A stretch of DNA of 64,000 nt from Adiantum capillus-veneris (GCA_014529385.2 CM043948.1:23304451-23368450); one strand, 5' to 3'; counted from the first letter of the stretch, positions 34,385 through 47,200 are shown. The notes: generated from the sequence alone by a model not told the origin. Program-made: numbers and translations.

Positions 34385-35737
34385 ACATAGACGTATTCAC
34401 ACATACATCCAATGTCACTAAGATTTGAGTCCACTCAAAGGTTTGGAATAAATGCTCTAGAAAGGGTTCAGGTATGTAGGCTTCATCTGTACAGTCCCTT
34501 TCTAAGATACATTCCTCTCGTCTTAAGCTTCCGTTTTCTGAAGCTCCGCACATCCAATTAGGAGTGTCTTTGTTTAGCCAAGATGGAAGTTTATTTTCAG
34601 ACGAAGAAACTGAATCAAACTCTTGGATGGGTGTTTTCAAGAAGTCTCTATAGGTGTGGTCCTTTAGATTGACCCTTGTTATAGATCCCACCTGCTTTAA
34701 GTACAAATAGTCGTTTCCCCAATCTTGGATAAGCTGTACGTGTCGCATGAAAGGTCTTCCCAATATGATTTCATAGTTGAGTTTTTTCCCAAAGTCTACT
34801 ATGGCAAAGTGTGTTGATATTCAATTCCATAGGAGTTGACTATCACTTTTTCTAGCAGCCCTAGTGGTCTTTCAATGTGTCCGTCAGCCAACTGCACTTT
34901 CATTCACGTTTGTCTAATGGCTGGCTGTCCCCACGATTCCCATACTGCCTTAGTGGCTATGGCTATGTCAGCTCCACTATCCAGTATTGCCATGGTTTCA
35001 ATGTCATTAAATTTCACTGGGAGGGTAGTGTTACCTTCTTCCCTTTCATAATATTCTCCGACCTTGTTAATAGGAACTGATCGTATCTCTTTGGATTCCG
35101 TTTTATTTTTCGAGTTTCCCAGATTCTTAGAGGTTAACCCCGCTATACCCACCTTTTCTAGGGTTTTCTGTAAATCATTCCATAAGTATGGTCTGAGTTT
35201 CAACAGTTCTCCCAAGGTAAGAGTGCATTGGATTGGTGTAGACATGATTGAATGAATGCTGTCTACTTGGAGCGTTTGTTTGGCTCTTTTGACTTGAGTG
35301 GTTTTGTAAATGATAGACTTATCTTCATTATTTCCCAAGTAAGAAGGTAATGTTTTTAATGTCATCGGTTTAGATATTCCTGAAGCCTCTGACCCGCAAT
35401 CCCCATACAAGAATTGTATATCTACGTTTATATTAGATGGTAGGTTATCCAACCAGACTTCCTCATAGGAGCTGACTTTTAAAGTTAGGCTCCCATCATT
35501 GATCTCCCTTACCTTTTCCCATAAGTGTCCTGGCCAATCTTCCTCCACGAATGGAATTCCGTCTAAGGCATCCTCACTGTCCGGCACTATGAGCTCTGGT
35601 TCATTTGTTTCAAGGTGGGATTCTGCCACCACATCGGATTTTGCTTTTGTTTCTTCTACTGCAAGCTCTTCCGGTTTTGCAACACTTTCAAGCTTGGGTT
35701 TTTGTTTATCCAGCATTTCCTGCGTGATTCTTACCAT
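34350..35737 (-). pseudogene. Gag-pol linker and retropepsin domain 1 (PR1), copy 2
   Basis: The frame 34,904-35,737 includes the acidic linker and the protease start with AILDSGADIAIA (about 34,963-34,998), so the catalytic D-S-G is intact. A frame change near 34,900-34,820 is followed by the C-terminal half (34,350-34,763), which begins with the LGRPFMRHVQLIQDWGNDY strand. Copy 1 has D-S-A at the same place. This is the conventional protease before RT. Confidence 0.87.
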
Positions 35738-37088
35738 TTTGATAAGCTTCCAGCTTAGCTGCTTCCATGTCTGGAGATGGATAGTTTTTCCATTTGTTTT
35801 TCATGTTTTGGCCTGCTTCAAGTCGTGCTTGGTAGGCTTCCAAGGCGGCATTGATAGGCTCAAAAATTTTATCAACCAGAATGGATCCTCCAGATTTCAC
35901 GGTTGTTTCCTTAAATTCACTGCTAGTTTCTTTCAACTTGTCCTGGGCTAGAATTTTTGCTTTCTCTTTGTTTTCAACCTGTTGTTTTTGTTTTTTCATC
36001 TCATATCTTTTGCTTCTGCTCCTTTTGATTCTTTGAGAAGAAACTTTTGTGTTCTCCGAATCATCAGAGGAATTGTGTTTCTTTTTCCTTGCCTGGGCTC
36101 TAGTGATTACCTTGATTGGAACAATCAGTTCGCTCTTTGATGAGCTACTAGGCATTACTTGGACTACATTGACTACAGTTTTTCCCTTGTGAGTCAAAGG
36201 ATTCTTAGGACAATCTTCCGGAAAGTGTCCTCCCTTTTTTCAACATTGTATGCAATAGGCTTCAATTGGATTGAGGTTTTTGTCAGGCTCTGGACATTCA
36301 TTCTTCCAATGGTAATCAACACCACAATTATGATAGTTTCCTGTTTTGGGCTTCATCATGGGTCTTCCCATAGGAGGTATGACACCTTGATTAACTACAT
36401 AATACATTGGTGCGAGCTCTGGTGGAGCATAAGTCATGGTTTCCTCCATTGGTGGTGGGTGTGGACTATACCAATCTCCCTCTACCATTACTGTAGATGG
36501 ACTAGGCTTTGCATAGGGTGTAACAGGCACTAATGCTTGTTCATCTATGACTGCTTCTGAGTGCATGTACTTTACATGCACCGCATTATGTCCTGGATAA
36601 AGAGGTTGTTGTCCCAACACAGGTTGAGGTCTCTCCATACCCATTGGTGGTCTTTGAACTTGAGCCATATTAGGTTGATATCTATACATGGGTTGTCCTT
36701 GTGGCCTCATGGGCATGTATTGAACATTCCCATCATACTTTGGTCTGAAGTAGCACTCGTGGGTCTCGTGGTTGGTCCATTTACCCTCAATTGCACACCA
36801 TCTTTGTGGCCTAATTGGTTGTCCTTGTGGGGATATCCCATGTCCTGGTCCTCTCATAGGTGCTTTTTGCATATTGTTCATCATGTCATTCATCCTTTTT
36901 AGCATATCTTCTATGGTTGAGAGTGGTGTCGCGACAGCCGTTCCCACTTGTGCTGGTTTTGTAGATGAAGTCTTCTCGCTTTGGTTATCCTTAGGGACAT
37001 CCTCTTCATTAAAGATCTCACAATTGTCTCCTAGGTCGATAGCATCAGACACACACGCCTCTAGGGTTGTATGCTTTTTACTATAGAG
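35706..37088 (-). pseudogene. gag C-terminal part with zinc knuckles, giant element copy 2
   Basis: This is the continuation of gag after the Sola-like insertion. It shows the Pro/Gln/Met-rich region, a CAIEGKWTNHETHECYF cluster (about 36,770-36,800), a first knuckle whose initial Cys is Tyr (YHNCGVDYHWKNEC, about 36,290-36,335) and an interrupted second knuckle around 36,240. The Lys/Glu-rich part lies at 35,706-36,197. The interrupted codons line up with positions 1-60 of the window in copy 1. Confidence 0.87.
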
Positions 37089-37092
37089 TATA

Positions 37093-37121
37093 GGCTGAAA
37101 GCAAAGGATGGTGGTACAAAA
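37093..37121 (+). repeat. Left terminal inverted repeat
   Basis: The repeat begins GGCTGAAAGCAAAGGATGG and ends in GGTACAAAA. Its partner on the minus strand (48,703 to 48,675) differs at one base (A to G at position 13). The inner GGTAC core is shared with the intronic TTGGTAC arrays. Confidence 0.93.
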
Positions 37122-37439
37122 AAAGGTCCAATTTTTTTTCCACCTGTTTGGTCCTTTGGAGGGAAAGTTTTGAGGCCCAAAAGTTTTGGAATTTGTATTT
37201 TTTAGCTATAATTGTATCTCAAAAATACAAGTCATGCAGTTTCACAATGGGCCAGCCCGTGTGAGAGTAGTGGTGTAATTAGTAAATTTAGTGGTCCGAA
37301 ATGCATCCGTTTGAATTGAGTGCTTTCTGCGAGTGCTTGGGCTCTCACTCTCCCCCCTCCGACTTGTAGCAGAGCTGCTCCTTTTTCTCTCTCTCTCTCA
37401 GCATTGTAGCAGAGCTGCTATCGTGTGAGTTCTCCCACC
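37122..37439 (+). promoter_or_regulatory. Left subterminal region, likely promoter of the plus-strand genes
   Basis: No coding sequence is visible. A short duplicated phrase, TGTAGCAGAGCTGCT, occurs at about 37,366 and 37,406, with a CT-rich run between, just before the first ATG. The position between TIR and first exon suggests promoter and 5' untranslated sequence; no TATA box is clear. Confidence 0.4.
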
Positions 37440-40400
37440 ATGAGGACCCCAAAGGCCAAGGGAGCTCCTGCCAGCAGAGCGTCACCTTCAACATGCAAAC
37501 AGAAAGGGAAGGCCAAGGAGGGAATGCCCACCCATGGGAGAAGCAACAACAAAGGTTCTTCCACCCACGCCTCTCAACAAACAGAGCTGGAGGACAAAAG
37601 CAATCCCAACACAAGGGCTAGTGCAAAACAGTTCAAGGCTTCTGAAATCGACTCCGAATGGACCTCACACCGTGTCGATGAGGATGAATCAAAATCTGCC
37701 AACAAGTCAAGACGTGGTAAGCTATTCATTGGAATTAGGCTTGTGTTAATTAGATGGTGTAAAATTTTGAATTTAAATGTTCAGTGTAAAATTTGATACC
37801 TTGGAGCATCGCATTTGTAATCCATATGCATATGAGAGAAAAATTAGAAAATTGACTTGGACCATCCTAATTATCCAGATTTCTCTATAGTATTAAGTGT
37901 ATTTTTCTAGGATATTCTAGAAAAGTGGTTGTGGAGCTTCAATGTTTGTGGATAGAAAGCTTTAGCTGAGACAATGTACATGATTCTATAGTTTCCCTGC
38001 TTTATGTTAGAGCTTTGTATATCATATGCTAAGGATTAAAACTGAAGTTATTGCAGACTATTGTTGAAGTTCATGGAAATAGAGTATGGATAAATCATAT
38101 TGTAAACACATTAGTTATTAGTTATTAAATGTACAGTAACAAATGTGGTACTTTGGATTTGTTTCACAATAATTTTTAATTTGTTTGACATTTCAGGTAA
38201 GAATAAAATGGAGGAGTACCCTCAAAAAACCAGGTTCTGTTATACAACAAAGGACTTGCATGAGGAGTATGGCCTTAGTCTAGAAGGCAAACTCTCTAAG
38301 GACCTGACTGATGAGGACTTGCCATCCGAGCAGTGGTTAACTGTTTTCAAGTACAAGTTCCAAAAGAACAACAAAATTTATTTAAATCATTTGCAGCCAC
38401 ATCTGGTGGATGACTGATGATATCTATTCTCCAAAGTTTATCAGGGACCCCCTTCATGCGGTGAACTAACCACCAAATTTGCTAAGGGTTATGCGTTCGA
38501 GAAATGTGATGCAGTGAGAAAAGACCCAACAGGGCATAGAGTAGCATGGGCCCGGTTTGGGGAAGGAGTGTTGCAGATGATATCATTTAGGATTGGCGGT
38601 CTTGACCGTAAAGTTGAGACATGGAGGAAGCAAAATGCTTCCTCCCCTGGAACTGTCCCGCAGTCAGTTAAGAAGGCCCGCATGACTCAAAGTGGCAGCA
38701 ACATCTGCACATAACCAGAGCAAGGTGTCAGAGGGGCAGTGACTGACTACCTACCTGACTTAGAGGCATTGCTCCAAAGACTCCAAAAGCAGGTGTCACA
38801 TCCAGGGTCATCAAAACTAACAGACCTGAAGGCCTCTATTCAAGCAAACAAGGACCAGCTACTGGGCGTGGCAAAAAGTTTGATGGAGGATATTGATACC
38901 CTGGAGGCGCGCATCGGTGTGCTACGGCAACAAATACCTATTGATGATGAAGAGATCAGAGAGGTGGAGGCTGATCTGGGAGCAAGTCGGCGCTTGTTAC
39001 GACGGCACGGGGTTTCCGAAAATATCAAGAAGCTCCAAGCTGAGGTTGAACAGCAGGAGGTATTGTATTTCTGGCTTATTGCATTGTGTACGACTGTTGA
39101 AAGTTTTTATTCTGCACAAGGTTTGGTGATTTGGCATGTTTCACTTCTTGATTGGTTTATTTGCTGACATTTTTATGGGTTTTAGTACTATCTTGGACTG
39201 GTTTGGTACTCTCTCTAACTGTTTTGGTACTTTTATTTAACACTAAGGACAATGCTGGAACTTTCCTTAGTACTTTATGCTGCTGCTTCATTTCATTTGG
39301 TACTCATTTGAACTACTTGGTACTATATTGGTACTTCCTTGTTTCTAATTTTTGAGTCTTACACTGTACTATTTGTTTTGTTTGGATTCTATAATGGCAT
39401 AATCCGTGGTACTTTTGGTGCTTTTTTGATCATTTGGTCTTTTTCAGTTCTATTTTGGGTCTGCTATGGTACATGCTGCTTAGTGCTTTGGTATCTTCTT
39501 TAAATGTCTTGGTACTTTTTAGTTTTTTTTGAAAGTGGTTTGCTTATTTTTGGACTGTTTTGGTACTTTTTAAACTGATTTGGGTATTTAATCGAACACT
39601 AATTGCTATGTTCGTACTTCCCTTGTAACCTTTTGGTGCTTAGTTATTTTAATTGGTTCTCTCTTCGATCATTCTGGTATTGGCTTGAGAATTTTTGGCA
39701 CTCATATAGTTTACAGATATTGTCTTGGGTGCTATGTGCCACAATCTTTGGTACTCTAGGTGCTTTTCTATTCATTGGGTACTCTTATTACTTATTTTGG
39801 AACTTTCTAGTTATAGTATTATACTGTAATGTTGAGTTTGACTTGGGTACTTTTGGTGCTTGATACTGCTTTGGTACTCTTGAAACATTTGGTACTTCAA
39901 CCTATTTTGGTACTTCCCTTGTAACCTTTTGTGCTTCTTTATTTTATTTGGTTCTGTCTTTGACCATTTTGGTACTGCCTTGAGAATTTTTGGTACTCAT
40001 ATAGTCTATAGATTTGCCTTGGGTGCTATGTGGCACAATCTCTGGTACTCTGGGTGCTTATCTGTTCATTAGGTAGTCTGATTACTTATTTTGGTACTTT
40101 CTAGTTATAGTCTTATACTGTAATGGTGAGTATGACTTGGGTACTTTTGGTGCTTGATACTGATTTGGTACTGTTGAAACATTTGGTACTTCAACCTATT
40201 TTGGTACTTTTGGTACTTTCCTTGTAACCTTTTGTGCTTATTTATTTTATTTGGTTCTCTCTTTGACCATTTTGGCACTGCCTTGAGAATTTTGGTACTC
40301 ATATAGTTTACACATTTGTCTTGGGTGCTATGTGGCACAATCCTTGGTACTCTGGGTATTTATCTACTTTTTGGGTAGTCTGATTACTTATTTTGGTACT

Positions 40401-41986
40401 TTCTAGTTACTGTCTTATACTGTAATGTTGAGTATGACTTGGGTACTTTTGGTGCTTGAAACTGCTTTGGTACTGTTGAAACTTTTGGTACTTTTGGTAC
40501 TTCTGGTATTTCTAGTACCTTGATACTACATTGGTATTTTCTTCTAATAATGTTTTCTTTGCTAATTATTTGATTTGGTACTCTCTTGGTTCTATTTTGT
40601 AATTTGTTGCAATAATATTTTGGTACTGCATGTGTTATTCCTTGGTAGTAGTCAATTTTGGTACTGTTTTGGTGCCTGTTGGGTATTGTTTTGTTCTATT
40701 TTGGTACTCTTTCAATAATTTTTTGCTATTGCATGTGTTCTTCCATGCATCTTGGTTGTTTTGGTAAGTAAATTACGAGAGCATTCTGTTTTGCAGAGAG
40801 AGTATGCCAGGCTCTACAACGAGTCCCTGGAAACCCAAGACCAGTACGAATTTGTAAGCAAGCTGTCTGTTGATGTGAAGAGAGGGATGACTCACACGTT
40901 GACTCCAAGGCCTCATGTTGTGGACCCTGAAAACACAATACATGTGTTTGGTTCTTGTGTTGCCTGTGGGGAGGCTTTGGAGGCTTCTTACATGGTTGGC
41001 ACCTTCATGCTTCCCTGCAGGCATCAGTACCATCCACTGTGTTTTGCAGGTGTATTGAGAATGGAAGATACGTGCGTGAAGGCACTTTGCAACACTGCAA
41101 TCCCTTCGAAGGAAAAGGCCTGGATTTTAGGGAGGTCATTATTGAAGAGTAAGTGGGGTGTTTGTGTTGGACACTACATGCTTATAATATCAGTTGAATT
41201 TATGATCTAATCTTCTCTTTCATCTTTGTGTATATGTAGGGAGAGGATCTTTCGGTGCGGACACCCATGACAACACCAACACCCCTATGGATCGGAAGGA
41301 TCTTCCTGGATACGGCAAGTCAGATACCAGTCACATGTTCCAGGAAGATCCTTATAAGTCAGTGCATGAAGTACTACATGACATTGGTGCCAACACGATG
41401 GAAGGCAAAAAGGGTGAGTCTGCTCTAGACTCTAGTTTGGAGGAAGATAACACTAAAGCCGAAGCACAGGAAAGCCAGCAAGGCCCTAATGGCAGCACAG
41501 TGGAAGGGAAAGGGTCTGAGGCTGGTGTGGGCTCTGGTATGGCAGAAGCTAAACTGAAAACTGAAGTGCAGGAGAAGGATAAACAGGAAAGCGAACCGAT
41601 TGAGGAAGTTGATGACATAGAGATAGAGCTAGGCAAGAAGAACAACACAAAAATTCAGGCTGATGAGTAGGTGGTAGTGGAAGTTCCCTCGGCGGCCGAG
41701 TGTTTGGATGCAACAGGCAAAGAGTGAGGCAGAACTTGCTGACAGTGCAAAGGAGGCGGAACCTGCCGAGGGTGCGAAGGAGGCTGCGAAAGAGTATGGC
41801 ACGGAGGAGGCAGCTTATTTTGCGGAGGAGACGAAATCCATGGAGGAGGCCGAAGGTGCGGGGCAGGTGACAACCTTAGAAACAGGTTACAACATTGACT
41901 GTGCCACACTCTCCGAACTCTTCCTTATGAAATGTAAAAAGCGTCCCAAAGGTCGTGGTCTCAAGCCGCGAACCTCCAAGAATTAG
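37440..41986 (+). pseudogene. Zinc-finger/coiled-coil protein gene of unknown role, decayed
   Basis: I do not recognise the family. The proposed exons have good splice signals. Exon 1 (37,440-37,716) is basic and Ser/Lys-rich. Exon 2 (38,197-39,059) includes KMEEYPQKTRFCYTTKDLHE and, near its end, a coiled coil (about 38,760-39,059). Exon 3 (40,797-41,148) holds a RING-like cluster CVACGE, PCRHQYHPLC, then Cys-x4-Cys. Exon 4 (from about 41,246) is acidic and ends near 41,986 with a basic KCKKRPKGRGLKPR tail like a nuclear signal. Stops at 38,415-38,420 (two TGA), 38,712 (TAA) and 41,668 (TAG), plus a frameshift after it, indicate a pseudogene. The cysteine pattern with a final W-x-x-G is suggestive of a DNA or protein-binding finger. 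Confidence 0.6.
39100..40790 (+). repeat. TTGGTAC-rich intron with ~295-bp tandem units
   Basis: The intron between exons 2 and 3 of the preceding gene is filled with TTGGTACTTTT-like words on the plus strand. A larger unit repeats with starts at 39,841, 40,135 and 40,437 (ACTTGGGTACTTTTGGTGCT), about 294-302 bp apart. Exons on both sides are free of the word. Confidence 0.85.
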
Positions 41987-42131
41987 CTATTTAATAGCAT
42001 TTTGTACTTGCTTATGGATTATCATGAAATACAATCCCATTTTGCGTTTGTCAATGTTTGGTGTCATGTCAGTTAGATGTTAATGTGTCCGTTCCTTGCT
42101 GTCAACAATTGGTAACCTTTAATGGTGCTAA

Positions 42132-43680
42132 ATGTCCACACTTTCTATTGCCAAAAGGCTGGGTGTTCCTTTACTCATTTTGCTTCGTGGTACTTCAGTG
42201 AGGGACAGGTGGTGGCTGAATGAAAAGCGACCGGATACATCAATGCCGCTGGACGTAAAGGCGAGCACTAAGCGCCTTGTCATTCTGGACGTGAATGGAG
42301 TTCTGTTGAAGGATTGTCATGAAGAACCCGAAGATTTGTGGAAAATCCCATTTCTAGAGGAATGTAGGCCCCGATGCGTGCAGGTCTCCCGGCACAAATA
42401 TTGCGTGGTCAGACCTGATGCGGAGGATTTCATCCTTAGCCTGAGGAGGCGATGCGACGTGATGCTTTGGTCCTGCAGCCAAAGACACAATCTGATGACC
42501 ATAGTGCATGCTTGCTTCCCTAAGTTGATGAAGATGCAAAGTCTCTTTTTAGGTATGAATCCCTTAACTTCCAAACTGGTTTGGCTGATTTTGGTACTGT
42601 ATCTATCTTTGCTACTGATTTGTACATATTCTGGTACTATTGGTTCTTTTTGTACTATTTGGTACTATCGTGTATAGGATTTGGTACTATTTGTACAAAT
42701 TGATACTGTCCACACAATTTTGGTAATGTTAGCACAATTTGGTACTATTTGTTTCTTTTTGTTCTTTTTGGTTATTTTTATTCATTTTGGTCCTTTGGTA
42801 CATTTGGTACTTTTGGTACTGTTTGCACAACTTGATACTGTCCATACAACCTGGCACTATTTGCACAGCTTACTTTGGTACTTTGGTACTGTTATGTAAA
42901 GAACTTGCTGTTTTTTCTTTTTTTGGTGATTTAAGTCCTTTGGTACTTTGGTACTGTTATGTATAGAACTTACTATTTTTCAGACTATGGTGATTTAAGT
43001 CCTTTGGTACTTTGGTACTGATATGTATAGAACTTGCTGTTTTTCTTTTTTTGGTGATTTAAGTCCTTTGATACTGTTATGTACAGAACGTGCTGTTTTT
43101 CAGACTTTGGTGATTAAGTCCTTTGGTACTTTTGGTACTTTGGTACTTTGGTGCTTTGGTACTGTTATGTACAGAACTTGTTGCTATTTTTCAGACTTTG
43201 GTACTCTGAACTGTATAACTGCTCTAACAACTTAGTTTACTTGACACAGATATTTTTGACCAGTCCCATTGTGAAAAATGGGCTTCCTCTATGAAGGATG
43301 TGGCAGGCCTTTTGGGACAGTTCGGCGACAAGCCCATTTTCCTGAAGCTCCTGCGAACAGTTTGGCGCAAACATCCTCAATTTAATGAAGCCAGCACGCT
43401 CCTTGTGGACGACACAAGATACAAATCATTGAAGAACGATTATGAGTCGTGCTGCTGCATTCGGATATATGAGACAAACTATTACTATCTAAACAAGCCG
43501 AAGTATCTCATGGATGTTATTCTGCCATGGATCACAGGATGGCTAGATGAGAAGTTCCCCACCGCTTATAGTCGGCGCACACCCCTGTTTGATGTAGAGG
43601 ACAACATCTCCCTGTATGTTGCTGACTACTTTGTATCTTTGGAAGGGTACTCGTACCGGTTTGACCCCCCTGATGTGTAA
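42132..43680 (+). CDS. FCP1-type HAD phosphatase, two exons, apparently intact
   Basis: Exon 1 (42,132-42,552) and exon 2 (43,250-43,680) join in frame through a GT-AG intron to give 283 residues without a stop. Family features: the nucleophile motif KRLVILDVNGVLLKD (Asp in DVN; the second acid of the usual DxD is Asn, as in some plant members), VRPDAEDFILSLRRRCDVMLWSC (given in part; a WS motif II), IFDQSHCEKW, KPIFLKLLRTVW (conserved Lys) and STLLVDDTRYKSLKND (the Asp pair of motif III). FCP1/NLI-interacting phosphatases dephosphorylate Ser/Thr of nuclear proteins such as the RNA polymerase II tail; the substrate here is unknown. It lies 145 bp after the preceding gene. Unlike that gene and the transposase, it has no visible damage. 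It may be captured cargo or a standard part of this transposon. Confidence 0.8.
42553..43249 (+). repeat. Intron of the phosphatase gene with TTGGTAC array
   Basis: Almost the whole 697-bp intron consists of TTTGGTACTTTGGTACTG words. Around 42,890-43,200 a unit of roughly 60 bp with ATGTA(T/C)AGAACTTGCTGTTTTTC recurs four to five times. The exon edges are clean. The direction is the same as in the intron at 39,100-40,790. Confidence 0.85.
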
Positions 43681-44204
43681 AAGATTCTGTAAAAGACTGG
43701 TAGTTTCATGTAATAAGAAATTATTGTTGGGCATGAACCTTCGTCTGCAAAAGTTTTACACATGCACTTAATTTTTCTGCACATGATCTTTTTCTTGCCA
43801 CTTCTTTGGTAATTTTTCTGTTGCTATTTGCATGTGAATCTTGAATCAGCAGAAATGTCAAATAACCCACGAGCATTGATTACTCCTTCCCTCTGTCTCA
43901 TTGATAACTAAACCCGGATTCTTGCACCTACCTAAAATATTTTCAACCATATTAAAGTATCCTGCTATCAAACAAGGATTAGGCAGTTTGGCTATCAAAT
44001 TTGGTACTACAAGAGTCAGCTGAAAACAAATTAGCAAGTACACACTACTGATCACAAGTAAGATTCTATTCAAGAGAATTACAACTGTTGCTACGAGTGG
44101 CTAGACTTGTAGTTGGGGTTTACGCTGTATGGCTCCCCTCGTGGTCACTCCCTTCGTCATATGGCATACTGTTGTAGATATTTTCATATATCTCTCAGGA
44201 TAGT
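43681..44204. terminator. Convergent 3' ends of the phosphatase and transposase genes
   Basis: No gene is seen in the 524 bp between the two stop codons. AT-rich sequence including AATAAG near 43,712 and TTTATT-like words could supply polyadenylation signals for both sides. It is the point where the orientation of the TTGGTAC repeats changes. Confidence 0.4.
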
Positions 44205-47200
44205 TTAAAAACAAAGGCCCTTTAGTACTTTTGGTGCCTGGTACATGGTTTTGGTGCACTTTAGAAGGTAGAAGTCCTCTTTCTGCTTGGCTGCTTTCAC
44301 TGCAAAGTTATCCCCAGCGGACAGTAATTGGCTCAGCACCTTAGGGTCTCCTTCATACATAGGCATGGTTAAATCCACACTCACTTGGGAGGAAAGCAGA
44401 TCATTGTAGTTATCCTCATCATCCTCGTCCTCATCACTACCTACTTGTACAGACTCTGTCAATGGATCAATGGAGAGATATTTCCATTCTTCAGTGCGCT
44501 GTTTATTATTGCATCTCCTCCATTGCCCATGCACACAAGGATCACAAAAGCAAGACAGCGTCCGAAAATTCATATCACATGGATTGTGTGTTGAGTAGCC
44601 GTCAACACAATGGAATGAGCGAGACCCTGCAATTGGTTTGCAGTCCCATAATGGAGAATGCAACACATCATTCGATGAAACCAACCAAAAGACCCTTCTT
44701 GTGCTGGCACCCCCACCTTCCCTCGCTGTGTTAAACCTCACGTTTAGAAAATTGACCACATCAGCTGCACACTTCTTGGGCCATCCATCGGGCTTTAGCT
44801 CCTCATGCGTCAAGGTTCTCTTGATAACAGCACCTGCACCATCATGCTCTCCTTTTCCATGTCCTGAAGCGGAGAAGTTGTGCATCATATGCAATCCTGT
44901 CAACTGATAATACTTGGCTACAAAATAGTATGGTCGTCGTGCCTTGAACTGTGAAGCGGCACCATCTGACCAAACCCAATGATAATGGAAACACTGTCCT
45001 TGTTGTTTCATCCAACTGTCATGCAAGAGAAAACAATGTTGAACAAAGAGCATGTCATGGAGCTTATCGTCTGATATGTAAAAATGCAGAGTCTTCTCAA
45101 TGGCTCGTACTGAATTTCTGATATAAGAGATGTGCACCAGTATTGTGACCTGTGTTGACCACCAATGCATGGACTGAATCTCATTCTGCACTTTAAAGCT
45201 GTAATTCTTTGCAAAATCAACAACAGAAACCACAACGTCGCTTGGAAACTTTAGCAAGCAGTCTTTAAATTGCTGGGCCGCCACCTAAAAACAAAGTTGT
45301 GCTTGACAAAGCTTTTCAGATGATCTGAAAAAAGATGAATGAAAGTTGCACTTTTTATCCTTACCACGACTAACTCCTTTCTCTTCTTCTCGTTTCCTTC
45401 AGCATTAACCTATCCAATACCCACATCCTTAAATATCTTAACAATTACCTCCCTGCTATTTGCTGCAATCTTGTCTGGGCAGAATGAAAACTTCCTTACA
45501 CCACATCTAGGGCACTCTCCCAGCAAGCATCTCTGTGTATGATATTCATGATCCTTAGGGCGAGGGCACAATATGAAATCCAACAAGATACTTATGTGCT
45601 GAAAAACTGCCTGGTTTGCAGCTACTCCATTTGTGTACCACAAATGGAGCATGTACATGGATTTTCCTTTGCGTGATGCCCAAACTTGTTCTAGCGCATT
45701 TGATTGAAAGCATCCCTGAAGTATACCATCTGGATATGGTAAATATAGCAGCAGGTATAGCGCTCCTTTAATTTTTGGACAAAGAATGGCTTGAGTGTCT
45801 CAAAGGACCTAAGTGACAACTCCACCGCAGGATACGTGCTTTTGAATCTTCTGTAGAGCTCCACCTATATACAAAATTTGATCCACATTAGAGCTTAGAA
45901 TATTACTATAAAACAGCAAAGCACCAAAGTAGTTTACAGTACCAAAATTAACAATGTAAACCACCAACTCATTCTAAAATACCAAATTTGGCACTGTATT
46001 GCCAGATTTCAGGCTATAGTACCAAATTAAGTGCAGAAAAGCACCAAACTGGATTGATAGTACCAAACTGGATTCATAGTACCAAAGTGGGTACATTTCT
46101 GTACATTGCATAGAACCAGCCTGCATTGATAGGACCAAGCAGGGTCCATAGTACCAAATTATTTACATTGCATAGTACCAACCGAATCCATAGTACAAAA
46201 CAGGGTCCCTACTACCAAATTTTGTACATTGCATGCTACCAGCCTGAGTTCAGAGTACCAAACAAGATCCCTAGTACCAAGTTTTGTACATTGCATGGTA
46301 CTAGCCTGAGTTCATAGTACCAAGCAGGATCTCTAGTACCAAATTCTGTACGTTGCATGGTACCAGCCTGAATTCATAGTACCAAACCTAGTACCAAACA
46401 GGATCCCTAATACCAAATTCTGTACATTGCATGGTACCAGCCTGAATTCATAGTACCAAACATGATCCCCAGTACCAAATTCTCTACATTGCATGGTACC
46501 AGCCTAAATTCATAGTACCCAAAAGGATCATTAGTACCAAATACTGTACATTGCATAGTACTACCTTCAATTCATAGTACCAAAAAGGATCCCTAGTACC
46601 AAATCCTGTACATTGCATAGTACTAGCTTGAATTCATAGTACCAAAAAGGATCCCTAGTACCAAATCATGTACATTGCGTAGTACTAGCTTGAATTTATA
46701 GTACCAAAAAGGATCCCTAGTACCAAATCCTGTACATTGCATAGTACCAGCATGAATTCATAGTATCAAACAGTATCCCTAGTACCAAATTCTGTACATT
46801 GCATAGTACCAGCCTAAATTTATAGTATCAAACAGGATCCCTAGTGCCAAAGTGGGTACATGTTTGTACCCTGCATAGCACCAATTTGGAAACCTAGTAC
46901 CAATTTGGGTACTTTTTTGTATACTGCAAAGCTACAAAATGGATCCATAGTTCCAAAATAACAACTTTCCAGATAAAAAAAAGTACCTAATTGGGACTGT
47001 GCATCTTCAGTTTGGAGCATTTCTACCAAACAATGGTACTATGCATCTATTTGGTACTATTCAGAATCTAGAGAAGCTTCAAATTGGGTACTACTGAGGT
47101 AGGAATTGGTACCAGAATGATACCAGGTTTGGCATGCTGGGAATTGGTCAAATTTTGGCATGCTAGAAATGGTACTATGGAGCTGAGTATTCGTACAATG

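Noticed and set aside
41101-41170. Alternative frame through exon 3 with CRCIENGRYVREGTLQHC
   Set aside because: The frame with PCRHQYHPLC continuing to a second Cys pair fits a finger better and agrees with the upstream exon frame.
44385-44907. Plus-strand frames opposite the transposase last exon
   Set aside because: The minus strand has the recognised DDD domain; the plus-strand frames are short and show no motif.
46090-46860. Regular repeats that could look like a CRISPR array
   Set aside because: The 62-bp units are contiguous and homogeneous with no unique spacers, lie in a eukaryotic intron, and no cas gene is present.
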